DNA from: Periplaneta americana
Lineage: Eukaryota > Arthropoda > Insecta > Blattodea > Blattidae
Assembly: GCF_040183065.1 (NCBI RefSeq)
Contig: NW_027185499.1
Span: forward strand, 2,728,001 to 2,792,000
DNA: 64,000 bases
Reading direction: 5' to 3'
The translations under genes and the position numbers were made by a program. Below, in pieces: positions 53,214 through 64,000 of this stretch (positions are counted from its first letter, which is position 1; each line of letters opens with the position of its first letter). Under the pieces are notes generated by a model. The model searched no databases, was not told the origin of the DNA, and saw only the letters and a list, made by a program, of their open reading frames with translations.

Positions 53214-55108
53214 GATGTCAATCAAGAATGGGAGGATCTAAGAAATATAATTGAACAAGCGGCATATGAATCCCTGGGAAAAAGAAATAAAAGAAGAAGT
53301 AAAAGAGGCATCTCAATTTGGAATGATGAAACTAAACAGATTGTAGAAGACAAACGTAAGGCATATTTAAGATTTTTACAAACAAAATCAGAAATAGATA
53401 GGAAGGAATATAAATATAGAAGTGCTATAGTTAAAAGAGAGATACGAAAATTAAATAGATAAAGCTGGGCCACTTATATAAGTAATATAGAATACGATGT
53501 ACATGGAGCACAAACAATGGCTTATAAAGCCTTAAAGTATTTGAATAAAGAAGAAAGAGATACTGTAGCACTGAACAATATAAGGACAGAAGATTGGATT
53601 CAATATTTTAAGGAACTATGGACAACTCAAAATTATGAGACAAATTTATATGATGACAACAATACTTCTGTTCCAGACCCTGTAAGAGATGTCGATCTCA
53701 TCGAGTATGTGGAAATGGAACAAATCCTACAATCCTTCCACAACAATAAATCTCCAGGTAGTGATAACTTAAACATAGAATTATTGAAATATGCCTCAAG
53801 AAGTATAAAACAACGCGTATTAAATATATTGAATATTTGCTGGACGACTTATAAAGTGCCAGAAGAATGGGCAAAAGCAATAATAATCCCAATATACAAA
53901 AAGGGGGATCGTGACAACCCTAATAACTATAGGGGTATCAGTTTATTAAACTCCGTATACAAATTGTATGCAAAAATATTAACTCGACGCCTAAATATTA
54001 TTAGTGAAACGAAACTAAATGAAGTACAATGCGGGTTTAGAAAAGGAAGATCCTGTTCTGACTGTGTTTTTGTGATCCAGCAGATAATTCAGAAAAGAAG
54101 GGAATTTAATCTCCCAACATATATATTGTTCATAGATTATGAAAAAGCCTTTGATAAGGTCTTAAGGAACAAATTATGGAAAATATTGTATGAAGAAGGA
54201 TATCCCAAACATTTGGTAAATATCATGAAAAGCTTATATGAGACAAAAATATTGATAAGAGTAGGTAATCAGATAAGCAATTCAGTAATAGTAAACCAAG
54301 GTGTGAAGCAAGATTGTCCGCTATCTCCAACATTATTTAATATATACCTCAATAAAGCCATAGAAGAATGGCAGAATAAAATAGCATTTGTTGTAAATTT
54401 AGGAACAACTGTATTAAATAAAATGCTTTTTGCCGGTGATCAAATATTGATCGCAGAATCTGAGGATGATCTACAAATGGCAACTTACCAGCTCCAGCTA
54501 ATAACAGAAGGATATAACCTAAAAATTTCTAATAAAACTAAAACAATGCCTTTCAGAGGGCTTAACTATAGGCGATGTAAAATAGTTATTAATCAAGGAA
54601 CTATACAGCAGATATCTTCTTTTAACTACTTACGCTGAAATATATCTTATTTGGGTGAACAGGATATTAACAGTAAGTTGAGCAAATTCCAACAGATGTG
54701 TGGAACAATAAGAAGAACTTTAAGAAATAAAGCACAGCGTTCAACACAATTAAAATTTTACAAAACCCTAGCAGTTCCATTATTAACTTACGGCTCAGAA
54801 AATTGGTCATTAAACAGCGCATCAAAAAGAAAAATCCAAGTAAGTGAAATGAAGTTCCTACGAGGTGTTGCAGGTTATACTTTATTGGATCATCAAAGAA
54901 ACGAAAATATCCGACAATTATTAAATATTTTTAATTTAGAAGAAACGATTAAAAATCAGAAACAAAATTGGTACCAACATATTACAAGAATGACTAATGA
55001 CATTACCAAAACAAATTATGGATTATGCACCAACAGGATATAGAAATGTCGGAAGACCGAAAATAAGATGGACAGATGATTTAAGACTTGAAGACGGAAC
55101 AGGCCAAT
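53214..55108 (+). pseudogene. LINE linker, reverse transcriptase and C-terminus
   Basis: One frame from 53214: WEDLRNIIEQAAYESLGK (linker), KSPGSDNLNIELLKYA, AIIIPIYKKGDRDNPNNYRG, CGFRKGRSCSDCVFVI, LFIDYEKAFDKV (first Asp), GVKQDCPLSPTLFNIY, MLFAGDQILIAES (FADD altered to FAGD), FNYL. In-frame stops only at 53460 and 54636; a frame change near 55000 leads to YRNVGRPKIRWTDDLRLEDG and the end near 55108, followed by GAAGAAGAAT. 5'-truncated (no endonuclease). Clade probably RTE-like. Confidence 0.9.
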
Positions 55109-55842
55109 AGGCCTAATCCCTGTAGCTGAAGAAGAATATTTAATAATAATGTAGAAAAACTTATTCAATATTATGTGTCAACGAACTGTTGAACGCTAGG
55201 AATTGACAGGTCTTAAATCAATGATCGTCAACTCGACTGAAAATGGGGAAGGGCGCTCATCACCCCTTCCGTGCGGGGCAAGCGTGCATTACCTCGTGCT
55301 CGGCATTATACAACCCTATCTCCCGTTCAGTAGCGGCTCTTGGCAGAAGCTAGCTGCAATGTTGAATAGAAGTAGTATGTCTCAATAGTCGTCAGGAATT
55401 TCATTCACAGTTTCAAGACTTGAACGTATGATGTCAGATTTCAAGATTTTCAAAGCCTAGCGTTGGAAAGAATCATTCTTTTCCTGGAACTTTTCCAGGA
55501 GTTTCGTTTCCAAGAAAGTACTAGTTCCAAAGCACAGTTCAGAAATAACAGCAAGCGTCTGACATAACGTAATAATCACCAAAATTTTATATTGTTTCGG
55601 AACTAGTTCCGTTTTCAAAAATCTTATACCATAATGCAATTCGAACCACGATATCTGTTACAGTCAGGTGTAACAGTAATTTTTACAAACAAAAAACATC
55701 GCAATGATTTGATCATTCCTCCTGTTAAATAAGGGATATTACTACTACGTGATATTAGTCTCTATTAAAGCTTCTTAATTTATTTGTAATAAACATTGAG
55801 ATTAGTTGGGCTACATTTGCACTGTTATTACCGTAGTCATTC

Positions 55843-56035
55843 ATTCATAGTGTTCTGCCCAAGGGCAGGTATTTCATTGCAAATCCAGTATTCTCCAGTC
55901 TTTCTATTTTCTGCATTCCCCTTAGTCTCCGCATATGATCCATATAATATCTTAATATCGTCTATCATTTGATATCTTCTTCTGCCCCAAACTCTTCTTT
56001 CGTTCACCATTCCTTTCAATGTATCCTTCAGAAGG
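55843..56035 (-). pseudogene. LINE 3'-end fragment, (TGAA)n family
   Basis: Minus strand reads GMVNERRVWGRRRYQMIDDI, GSYAETKGNAENRK, PALGQNTMNE; matches 51350-51525. Confidence 0.85.
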
Positions 56036-56133
56036 CAGATATGTTACAATATACAAATTTTATAACACAATACAGTGCGATATATAAATTTGTGTAATTT
56101 TTTTATTTTATGTAGTAAAACAGTGACTTTGAT

Positions 56134-56138
<5 letters not shown>

Positions 56139-56187
<49 letters not shown>
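56139..56187. repeat. (AAT)n microsatellite
   Basis: Sixteen uninterrupted ATA triplets. Confidence 0.96.
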
Positions 56188-57334
56188 GGCACAATCTCAC
56201 AATTTGATTTTCTATTCATTCTTATTGCTATATTAATAGCGAACAATGTAACTGAAGCTGATTCGCCAATCAGATTGATTATTTAATATTGAAACGCGCC
56301 CTGCAAATTGATTGTCGTAAAATATTTCACTCTCCTTCCAACATACTTAATTCTGAAGGAATTACTGTACACCCAAGAAGAACATTTAGGCTGGAACTGT
56401 TACGGTCTCTGAGAGAGTATCTGGAGTGTTCCAGACAAGATAGTTGGACGGTACGTTACACAGTACTCCAGTTCCTATGAGAAAGATTGTCTCTATCATA
56501 GACTCATCTACTCTGGATGTAGACTGTGCTCCTGCTTAGCTTCAGCTAGAAATGACAGACTGATAGTGTGATAATGAATGGAAGGTGATATACTGTATAA
56601 AAGCATCTAGCTTCATCAGCAGCTTTCGACAAACTGTGCATGTTCGGATCCACATACATTATACGAGCATTGTTTTCTTTAATGAAAATAAGTGAATCCC
56701 ACCACAGAACTAGCTAGGCTAATTCATCTGACTACAATCTACAAAATTTTCTCAGTTCATGCACTGCTCAGATCATAGTGCATAATATCGAGCAATCAGT
56801 ACGCAATAAGGAGGCTAAAAATCTCGTAAAATTAGCATTACAGAAGGTCAGGAAATATTTTTACTAATGGCCATGCATTAACAAAATGAAAAGAAAAAGT
56901 AGAAATTTAAAATGCAGCACAGTATTTAGTTTTATTCAGCTTTCATTTTATCCCTGACTTATCAACCATTTACTGTCATAAATTCAAACACCAGTATTAG
57001 GCATTATTCACATTACTTTAAGTTTAATTTGATCAGAATGAGAAGCATTTATTATCACGAAAGGCAGCCACCATCGGAAGCCTCCGCTGTGTCCGCGGCA
57101 GCGAAACACGAGCGCAGCGGGCTTCAGAGCTGCCTGAGATGACGTCACAGGGCATCGAGTTGACGACCACTGTCTTAAATCATAGCCAGGAAGAGAAAGA
57201 TGAGATAAATAAATGGAAATCAGCTACCTAATGGGGTTTGAAATATCTCGTGCACTAAAGCCTTTTAGTAGAACAGAATTTCTCAAAAGAAAAACGATTA
57301 AGATACTGTAGCTTAAATAACTAGTCCATAAGAA

Positions 57335-57730
57335 TATATTACGATGTACCGAAGTACATATGATAGGCCTATTTCCGTGCATAAATTCTGCGTCATATGA
57401 TGAAAGATGAGTGGAACAGAGAAAAATTCTCTCCGGCACCGGGATTTGAATCCGGGTTTTCAGCTCTACGTGCTAACGCTCTATCCATTAAGCCACACCG
57501 GATTCCCATCCCCATGTCTGATTGAATCCTCTCAGTTTTAAGTTTCACATCTTGGGTTCCATCTAGTGGCCTACCCTCATGTACTACGTCATAGATGTAT
57601 GACAGTGGCACAATGTCCATACATATGCAGAGGTGCACTCGTTATGAGTGACTAACTGTAAGTGGCCGCGATCCGACGGAGTATGCGCCGTCTTAAATCA
57701 GAAAGTGATTCTTTTTCGCATATCATACAT
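57335..57730 (-). mobile_element. Long tRNA-containing SINE/retroposon
   Basis: About 395 bp with a tRNA-like core at 57432-57502. The left side carries GTACCGAAGTACATATGAT, found again at 59075-59093. The core is embedded centrally, with about 230 bp on its 5' side, as in the 285-bp satellite units, and not at the extreme 5' end as in simple SINEs. Confidence 0.65.
57432..57502 (-). tRNA. tRNA-like core of the SINE at 57335
   Basis: Minus-strand 71-nt cloverleaf: acceptor TCCGGTG/TGCCGGA (7 pairs with two wobbles), D arm GCTTAATGGATAGAGC, anticodon arm TTAGC-ACGTAGA-GCTGA, T arm CCGGA-TTCAAAT-CCCGG. The anticodon position reads GTA (Tyr) but position 33 is C, as in the satellite units. Followed by GAGAATTTTTCTC. 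A pseudo-tRNA. Confidence 0.5.
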
Positions 57731-59069
57731 TATTATTACTAGCCTTCGTATTCCGGCTACCTAAAGACTGAAGTTAAGGACACATTGGGTATATAGTACT
57801 CCGAACACAGGTAATGCAACGGATCAGAATGTAAACAAACAGGTCGTCGCTGCGTGTTCATGAAGTACAGTCAACTCCCGACATTCTGAAGCTATGCTAG
57901 TAAACACTTATTTCAACCGAGATGTTCATTTTCGTCGTGATCTTTGCAATGAATAATAACGTGCATTTATAAGTTACGTAAACTTGAACATATGCGGATG
58001 TCACTTGAAATGATTTTGTATGGGAAGAAATTCTTTCAATAACTGGCGTTCAAAGATATCTGGCCTACGATTTTATGATCGTGTAAGAGAATTTTCCAAC
58101 CACGGGAGAAGGCAGAACCAAAGATAGAAAAAATTGACAAACTTTGAAAGAGTTCTGCTAGTTCTCAATAGGTGGCACTATTATTGGGGCCATTAAAAAG
58201 GTGCCACGGAAATAGATTATGAAGATTAAGCATAAATTATTCTCATAATTGACAATATCGGCGGTTTCCAATTGTTTTACAATGAGTAAATTCTATAATG
58301 CGCGTATATTTATGTACAACTATTATCATCGCCATCTATTCATGGAAGTAATGACTAAAGAAGCTACACTTAAATCAACAAATTATCAATCACTATCGAT
58401 TAGTGGAGTCAAATATCTTTGAATGTCGTGTATATGACGTTATTTGTGCATGATATAGTACAAGATATTGAAATGTCTGATATTTTTTCGTATTTCATTA
58501 GGATATTGGATATGTCGCTTATCATTGAAAACTCACTAATTTTCGATGTACTTTTCTAGAAATCCCTTAAAATGTATTTAATTTATTATATATCTTGATT
58601 ACACAATTTATTAATAGGGATGTTAGCACTGAAGATCATGCTAGGCTACACAAATCCGTGCTGAACGTCGAGTTAATATCTTCATAATATTCAGAGTGTG
58701 ATAGTAATGGTTCTTTTAGATTACGTTTAACACACTTTCTGTGCCTCTTGGTATTGCAGAGTCTTTCATTCAGTGCACTGTTTTTGTCACTTTTACGTTT
58801 ATTTTACACTTTTATATGTAATGTTGTTTATATTGACAGTGAAAATATTAGTTTAAATACCCTCAACTATGCCCTGCATAAGGCCAGTGATCGATAAGAC
58901 TACTTACTATGACTGCGTCCCGATTTTTATTTTCTAGAGGAAGAGGGCAGAGTATTTGCAACTATTTTGCATACGAAAGTACCTGTACCTGCGCTGTGAC
59001 GTCACATATACTTCAAATCAGTCGAGCTCATTGCAGTTTACAGGTAGCTGAATTACGAAGCCTAATTAT
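57731..59069. other. Unannotated
   Basis: No element or gene recognised. A 67-codon frame at 58909-59112 runs into the repeat fragment and is unlikely to be real. Confidence 0.4.
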
Positions 59070-59110
59070 TATGATGTACCGAAGTACATATGATATTTCC
59101 GTGCAGAAAT
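59070..59110 (-). repeat. Fragment of the 57335 SINE
   Basis: ATGATGTACCGAAGTACATA and ATATTTCCGTGCA match 57345-57383. Confidence 0.75.
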
Positions 59111-59261
59111 GAGAAGTTTTTAATTTTGATCAATATGATAGTACAGGAACCACCACTGGTTGTAGTTTTCATCCCAAGTACCTTTCCTCCAACTCATTAC
59201 TTCACAGGCCGTCTGTCGCATGTAATCACTACAGCTCGACTTTCGTTACCGCTGACTTAGA

Positions 59262-59465
59262 CCTACAGGAACAGACCTAACCGTGTTGAGCAAGACGCGC
59301 AGTTGCAGTATGAGTGTGTAACTTACACTAATAAATATAAAACAAACACTCAGCGTTTACATTGACACATACATTTTAAGGAAGAATTCACTGGAATAGT
59401 CCAAATTCACGTTCGAAATATGAACTAAATCAGTTACGTGTAACGCATGAAAAGTGTATATACGG
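59262..59465 (+). repeat. Dispersed repeat, partner of 33355-33560
   Basis: Same orientation and order of blocks as 33355-33560; followed by T15 at 59477-59491, absent from the other copy. Confidence 0.8.
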
Positions 59466-59783
59466 TACATAATTCTTTTTTTTTTTTTTTTCTTGCAATT
59501 AAACCCTGGCTTTTTAGATATCTTACAAGCTAACTCTGTGAAATTTTCCTCAGACGTTCTTATCAGTTTTTCTCCATCGTTTAAATTGAATTTTAGTCAG
59601 CAGAGTTGATAAATCAAATGGAAAAATATGTTTTACAATTCTTCTATGCATCCAGCGTAAAGCGTGCTGGCATAGTGAACTTGTAGTATAGTAGGAAAAA
59701 GTGTTCTTGCAAACAATGTACCAAGGAGAAATTTCAACGATAAATTCCTATCTTCTATTCACAATATTTACTGGAATTAATAT
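59466..59783. other. Unannotated
   Basis: Besides the T run nothing is recognised. Confidence 0.4.
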
Positions 59784-59934
59784 TTACAATGAAGTAACAG
59801 ACTCCCAAGACTAAAGTGTAGTATCACTGGGAGTATAATAAAGGTTCAAACAAAACTTATGATTTAATTGTGATCCTTCTGTCAGTTTCTCAGAATATGT
59901 GGTTAAAATTTGATTTACTTTTAACATTCTTCAA

Positions 59935-59986
59935 CAGAGACAATGATCCAAATTGTTACAATGAAGTAACAGACTCCCAAGACTAA
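59935..59986 (+). CDS. Candidate 52-nt terminal mini-exon A
   Basis: Acceptor ending TTCAA directly before CAGAGACAATG is weaker than in the next copies; encodes RDNDPNCYNEVTDSQD then TAA; AATAAA at 60009. Confidence 0.25.
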
Positions 59987-60106
59987 AGTGTAGTATCACT
60001 GGGAGTATAATAAAGGTTCAAACAAAACTTATGATTTAATTGTGATCCTTCTGTCAGTTTCTCAGAATATGTGGTTAAAATTTGATTTACTTTTAACATT
60101 CTTCAG

Positions 60107-60158
60107 CAGAGACAATGATCCAAATTGTTACAATGAAGTAACAGACTCCCAAGACTAA
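60107..60158 (+). CDS. Candidate 52-nt terminal mini-exon B
   Basis: Acceptor CATTCTTCAG intact; same 16-residue tail; AATAAA at 60181. Confidence 0.3.
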
Positions 60159-60278
60159 AGTGTAGTATCACTGGGAGTATAATAAAGGTTCAAACAAAAC
60201 TTATGATTTAATTGTGATCCTTCTGTCAGTTTCTCAGAATATGTGGTTAAAATTTGATTTACTTTTAACATTTTTCAG

Positions 60279-60330
60279 CAGAGACAATGATCCAAATTGT
60301 TACAATGAAGTAACAGATTCCCAAGACTAA
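60279..60330 (+). CDS. Candidate 52-nt terminal mini-exon C
   Basis: Acceptor CATTTTTCAG; a synonymous-looking C to T change in the Ser codon (GATTCC); AATAAA at 60353. Confidence 0.3.
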
Positions 60331-60450
60331 AGTGTAGTATCACTGGGAGTATAATAAAGGTTCAAACAAAACTTATGATTTAATTGTGATCCTTCTGTCA
60401 GTTTCTCAGAATATGTGGTTAAAATTTTATTTACATTTAACATTCTTTAG

Positions 60451-60631
60451 CAGAGACAATGATCCAAATTGTTGTAGCAATGTAGCAGAAATGTACGTAC
60501 ATAAAAACAGGGAAAATGAGGATCGATTTGCTGATTTTCTAAGTTCTACTGAAACTTCAACTGATTTACATTTAACAGCCACTCTGAACAGGAATGATTT
60601 GAGGGACGAATATCTACTCGTAAACTGGTAA
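60451..60631 (+). CDS. Candidate host terminal exon
   Basis: After acceptor CATTCTTTAG an open stretch reads RDNDPNCCSNVAEMYVHKN, then ENEDRFADFLSSTETSTDL and ends RDEYLLVNW before TAA 60629-60631. Shares its first 22 nt with the mini-exons and then diverges. Charged, Ser/Thr-rich; looks like a cytoplasmic tail. I do not recognise the gene; upstream exons would have to lie outside the window or in sequence I could not read. Confidence 0.4.
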
Positions 60632-61971
60632 CGCAACAATAACTAATTAAAAAGGAATTTGTAACATATTATAATATGACATTGTAACATGAGTGAAATT
60701 GTGATTTTCAAAATGTGACCAATTCCCATTTACAAAATTATGTTTCCCTTAGATATCAAAATCACGGTAAATTCCTCCGAGGATCCTTTATAGGTTTCCA
60801 AACGTTTTTGACTGAAGACACACTTTACTGAATGCCCACGATATCTCGGCACACGTGTTTGTTTTTATTAAGAAAAACTTAATAACAACAACCAGTGATT
60901 TTCTTTTGCAGGAAAAGGTGGTGAAACTGTAGAATTTTATAGCGTACGGGGAGACAATTACTGTTCATAGCACGGGAATTTTGTGCTTTTTATCCTCCTT
61001 TTCGTTTAACTAAGACTTTCAAGGTGTAAGCGGAATTAAATGAAAAATTAAATTAAAATCATAGTTATCCATTGATATTTCGCTTGCATGATGGAAAATA
61101 CAATAAAAAAATGCCGGAACACCGTTCCAGCGCGTTCCAACAGAAAAAAGGCACTGATAACTTCTATGTACTGTTGGACATCCAGTGTAGTAGGTCGATG
61201 TTAACAGGCAATCGAAAATTATGAAAAAAAGCAACAACTTGATTGGCATTAGAAAAAAAATACAAACGTAGTAGGCTATGTGTCAAAAATCCCAACTGAT
61301 CTATGCTGGATGTCCGATAAAAAATGTTTATGATCGTTTTTGAGAACTCCCATATTTACTGTAAATTAATGTGAAGTCTGCGCTTGGTAGGTTGCACAGA
61401 ATTTCTCTATACGTGACCTTATGTTTCACAGGACACGTAAACCATTTACAAGATGCAGCACTCTGTTACATTGTTTAGAGTTCACTATTTTCATGGTAGA
61501 AAATACTGATTTACACAAATATGACGTTGAAAACGGCAGTTCTAAATGCATTTTTGGTTTATTGGGCACCATAGATTGATTTGACAAAACATTTCCGCAT
61601 ATAATACACTCGGTATTTTGTTTACATTCATCTCCACGTCACGCAGAGCCATGTTGCTTACAGAACGCAGTACGTTTTTGTGAACCTGGAGGGAATTTTC
61701 GCGCACATTGTTCGAATCAGCATTACTGTTATCTAATTCTAACCCAGAGCTTGATTTCGAATTAAAAATTTACCCATGATAAAATCTAAATTAAGCACAT
61801 TTCATAAAATAGTCTCACTATCACCCGCCCATAATGAAACTGAACAATATGTTCTGACGATTCTAAACTCTAGGGTCTATTTATTAATAAGTGGAAACAT
61901 TAAACGAATTACTAGCATTAGCGCAGATATTATACACTTATTAATTTGTCATACAGAATAATATCTGTAAT
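60632..61971. other. Unannotated AT-rich stretch
   Basis: Nothing recognised. Confidence 0.4.
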
Positions 61972-62045
61972 ATTGACAATTAATATTTGAGGAGAAAAAT
62001 TCGCAACGGCGCCGGGGAACGAACTCGGGTCCTTGGTTCTACGTA
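61972..62045 (-). mobile_element. SINE fragment related to the 285-bp units
   Basis: Minus strand: GTACGTAGAACCAAGGACCC, GAGTTCGTTCCCCGG, then GCGAATTTTTCTCC. Shares the ACGTAGA loop and tail style with 57432 and the AACCAAGG phrase with the satellite units; D arm missing. Confidence 0.6.
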
Positions 62046-62335
62046 CAGTTTCCCTGGAAAAGAATGAGACGATTGAATATTCCTAAGTCTCAGATGTAAA
62101 ACACTGCGCATGATCGGAGACCAGAGCACTGATACACAAGATAACGAATATTGAGTTACTTAGATTCAGGTTATTTGGTTTGTTACTAGCATCGTTCCGA
62201 AATTCACTTCAAAAACTGCAAAATATATGATAATATTACGTAAATAAAAGATGAATATATACATAAATCGTGTAGTTAAATCGACAATGGACCTTCATGA
62301 CTAGATCGACACTCCGCACAGAAAGCAAAGCTTTC
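62046..62335. other. Unannotated
   Basis: Nothing recognised. Confidence 0.4.
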
Positions 62336-62337
62336 GT

Positions 62338-62435
62338 GTCGTTGCAATAGCTCAGACGCTAATACTTCTGCCTGTTGTGTAGAAGAGAGCGAGTTCGATT
62401 CTTAGTCTACATCAACGATTTTTTTGTCTAAATAA
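62338..62435 (+). mobile_element. tRNA-derived SINE
   Basis: ATAGCTCAGACGCTAATAC (A box), CTGCCTGTTGTGTAGAAG, GCGAGTTCGATTCTTAG (B box), then ACATCAACGATTTTTTTGTC with a T7 run. Confidence 0.65.
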
Positions 62436-63934
62436 CATTGAAATAGCTAAGTAACGTTGAAATAGATTTTCACAAAGTCCTCAGATCAAGTGTTAATGAT
62501 CACAGACAATACAAAATTACAAGTTATAATATTATAAACATTAATCTAATGAATGCATTTATACACACATATATACAATGTAAATGCATATATATTAAAA
62601 ACTAACAAAATGAAATTAAAAAATATTCCTAAGCCACACAGACAAACTTTTACAAAGGTTTAGACTCCTTAGGCTATGTCATTTGTTGAGTAATTATTAC
62701 AATGTTTTAATAGTACCTTTCCTTTCCCATATGTGTAATAAATGCACTCTCACAAAACACTTTTTGTTAAAAGTGTGGCTTTGGATTATTTCGTTCTCAC
62801 CCCTTCAGTTGATTTCAACTATTTTATCTACGTGTTTGAAATAGTGTCTAATTTAATGTGCATTCAATTCCATTCATGTTATGATTGAATAAAAAAGCAC
62901 CGTTGCAGTTATTCACTAATTACATATATTAATATTAATTATTAAATGCATCTGTTAAGTAACCAATTGCAGTATCTTTTGCAAAATCTTGAATATTTAA
63001 GTTGTCAACAATATTTCTGTACTATATACTATAAGACGTTAAAAGAATTTGCAATAGATTTGGAATCCTCTATAATCACTGGTTTTAATGAAAAAATAAT
63101 TTCTTTCTTTGGATATCCACAAGTTTAAATTTAATAATATTCCGATTAGCTTTAATTGCATTATCTCAATTTGTACTATTCTATTCAAATATGTGTTATA
63201 TTTCCCTCTTTCATAATTTTTTATAAATTACACTGTACTTCTTGTAGTATTTAAGAACATGGATTATTACATTGCAACTCATTACATATAGATCCTTCTT
63301 TTTAATACATGAGATTTTAAAGTCCCTGCCTTATATACATGTTTTTACTTTTGAACTTTTTTCACAAAATTGAGTGGATAACAACCACTGAAGTGATTCT
63401 GAAATTAAGTGAAAAATACAATAAATTTACTCTTAATATCAGTAGTACCAGTATCATATACGTTTTTCCACGATTCATTTTGTAGGCATAAATGTAAATA
63501 ATCACTAGATACAGCATTTACGATTCTCTTTTAGTTTTTAAATTAAAATTTTGAAATTGTTCAGTGACATTAGAAACACTTAGGATTTGTTTATCATGTT
63601 CAGACAAGCCATTGATTATAGGTTCTGTCGAATAGGAATTCAGTCTAATTCTGTGTACAAAATTTTTATCAATGGCTGTGCTACTTCAGCTTGTATGCTG
63701 GGGGATAATGACTCTACGACTAAGGTTTCCAGTTTCAAGGAGTGAAATTAATTTACTTTTACGGAAAAGTTCCGAGAGATAATCTATGTTTATGTCACTA
63801 CAGATCACAAATTTCATATGAGATTTCTAAAGTCTTTTCTTTACAAATTCAATGTTGGCTATAAATATTAATAAATAATGTAAGAAATATGAATGATTGT
63901 AGTTAGAAGTCTGATTTACATTATAAAAAGCAAG
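62436..63934. other. AT-rich stretch
   Basis: No gene, box or inverted end recognised. Confidence 0.4.
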
Positions 63935-64000
63935 AAGTTACATTCCTCGGCAAGATTCGAACTTTCGATGTTTGCTTTGTCGTCCAACGCATAAGCAAGG
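63935..64000 (-). mobile_element. tRNA-derived SINE, cut by window edge
   Basis: Minus strand: TTGCTTATGCGTTGGACGAC, AAAGTTCGAATCTTGCCGAG (B box). The head lies beyond 64000. Confidence 0.55.

Larger units (their letters stand above)
55219..57172. mobile_element. Non-autonomous hAT element
   Basis: Left end CAATGATCGTCAACTCGA, right end whose inverse is CAGTGGTCGTCAACTCGA, and perfect 8-bp duplications TCTTAAAT (55211-55218, 57173-57180). The 1954-bp interior holds a LINE fragment (55843-56035), an (AAT)n microsatellite and AT-rich DNA; no transposase reading recognised. GC-rich patches next to each end (55250-55290, 57080-57130). Confidence 0.9.
59784..60471 (+). repeat. 172-bp tandem repeat, four units
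   Basis: Unit starts (TTACAATGAAG) at 59784, 59956, 60128 and 60300; units nearly identical. Each junction contains a pyrimidine-rich ...AACATTCTTCAG acceptor, an open stretch RDNDPNCYNEVTDSQD with TAA, and AATAAA 22-23 bp after the stop (59837, 60009, 60181, 60353). The repeat thus multiplies a short terminal-exon cassette. Confidence 0.95.

Noticed and set aside
57393-57638. 81-codon minus-strand frame with GLMDRALARRAENPDSNPG
   Set aside because: This is the translated tRNA-like SINE core, a common false gene in insect annotations.
1-64000. Search for LTR retroelements or virus-like elements
   Set aside because: No paired long terminal repeats, protease/integrase motifs or capsid-like frames were recognised; all reverse transcriptases here are of LINE type.

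Overview
The window is a repeat-dense piece of an arthropod nuclear genome, most likely a cockroach or a close relative (Blattodea). That assignment rests on the element families: RTE LINEs ending in (TAAG)n, a LINE ending in (TGAA)n, several tRNA-derived SINEs I recall from cockroach sequence, and an excess of the octamer TAGGCCTA. No bacterial-style operon is present. I see no complete host gene; the only plausible host coding sequence is a terminal exon at about 60.4-60.6 kb and perhaps one at 47.9 kb. I also see no LTR or virus-like element.

Left part (1-14.8 kb): the 3' part of an L1/Tx1-type LINE ends exactly against a ~400-bp tandem repeat. That repeat is split by a full-length Tc1 element and followed by an RTE LINE. 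The RTE has taken in an unrecognised segment (itself hit by an IS630/mariner-like element) and a pogo element. A minus-strand LINE fragment, a broken gene of an unnamed arthropod repeat family, and a LINE RNase H fragment with a 12-bp target duplication follow.

Centre-left (14.95-19.88 kb): the most striking object is a head-to-tail array of 17 complete 285-bp units plus one partial. Each unit carries on the minus strand a 71-nt tRNA-like cloverleaf with A and B boxes, followed within a few bases by a T5 run. The body resembles tRNA-Ala, but the anticodon position reads GTT and position 33 is C. The array looks like a SINE turned into a satellite, or a multicopy Pol III cluster.

Middle (20-36.4 kb): a cc8L18.2-like broken gene, a non-autonomous hAT (8-bp duplication), and a 3.6-kb hAT with perfect 8-bp duplications that holds a mariner, a 453-bp MITE and a SINE. 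Further MITEs and a 254-bp poly(A) retroposon with an 11-bp duplication follow.

Right-centre (39.4-57.7 kb): an R2-like endonuclease fragment; a full-length Jockey LINE (10-bp duplication) split by an internally deleted RTE (11-bp duplication); a piggyBac C-terminus; a Tigger/pogo element; a mariner remnant; two further LINEs; and a third hAT element with a perfect 8-bp duplication.

Right end (57.3-64 kb): SINEs, AT-rich sequence, and a 172-bp tandem repeat (four units). Three junctions each offer a splice acceptor, a 52-nt mini-exon with stop, and AATAAA, ahead of a longer terminal exon. The overall biology is layered transposition and local tandem amplification rather than a gene pathway.
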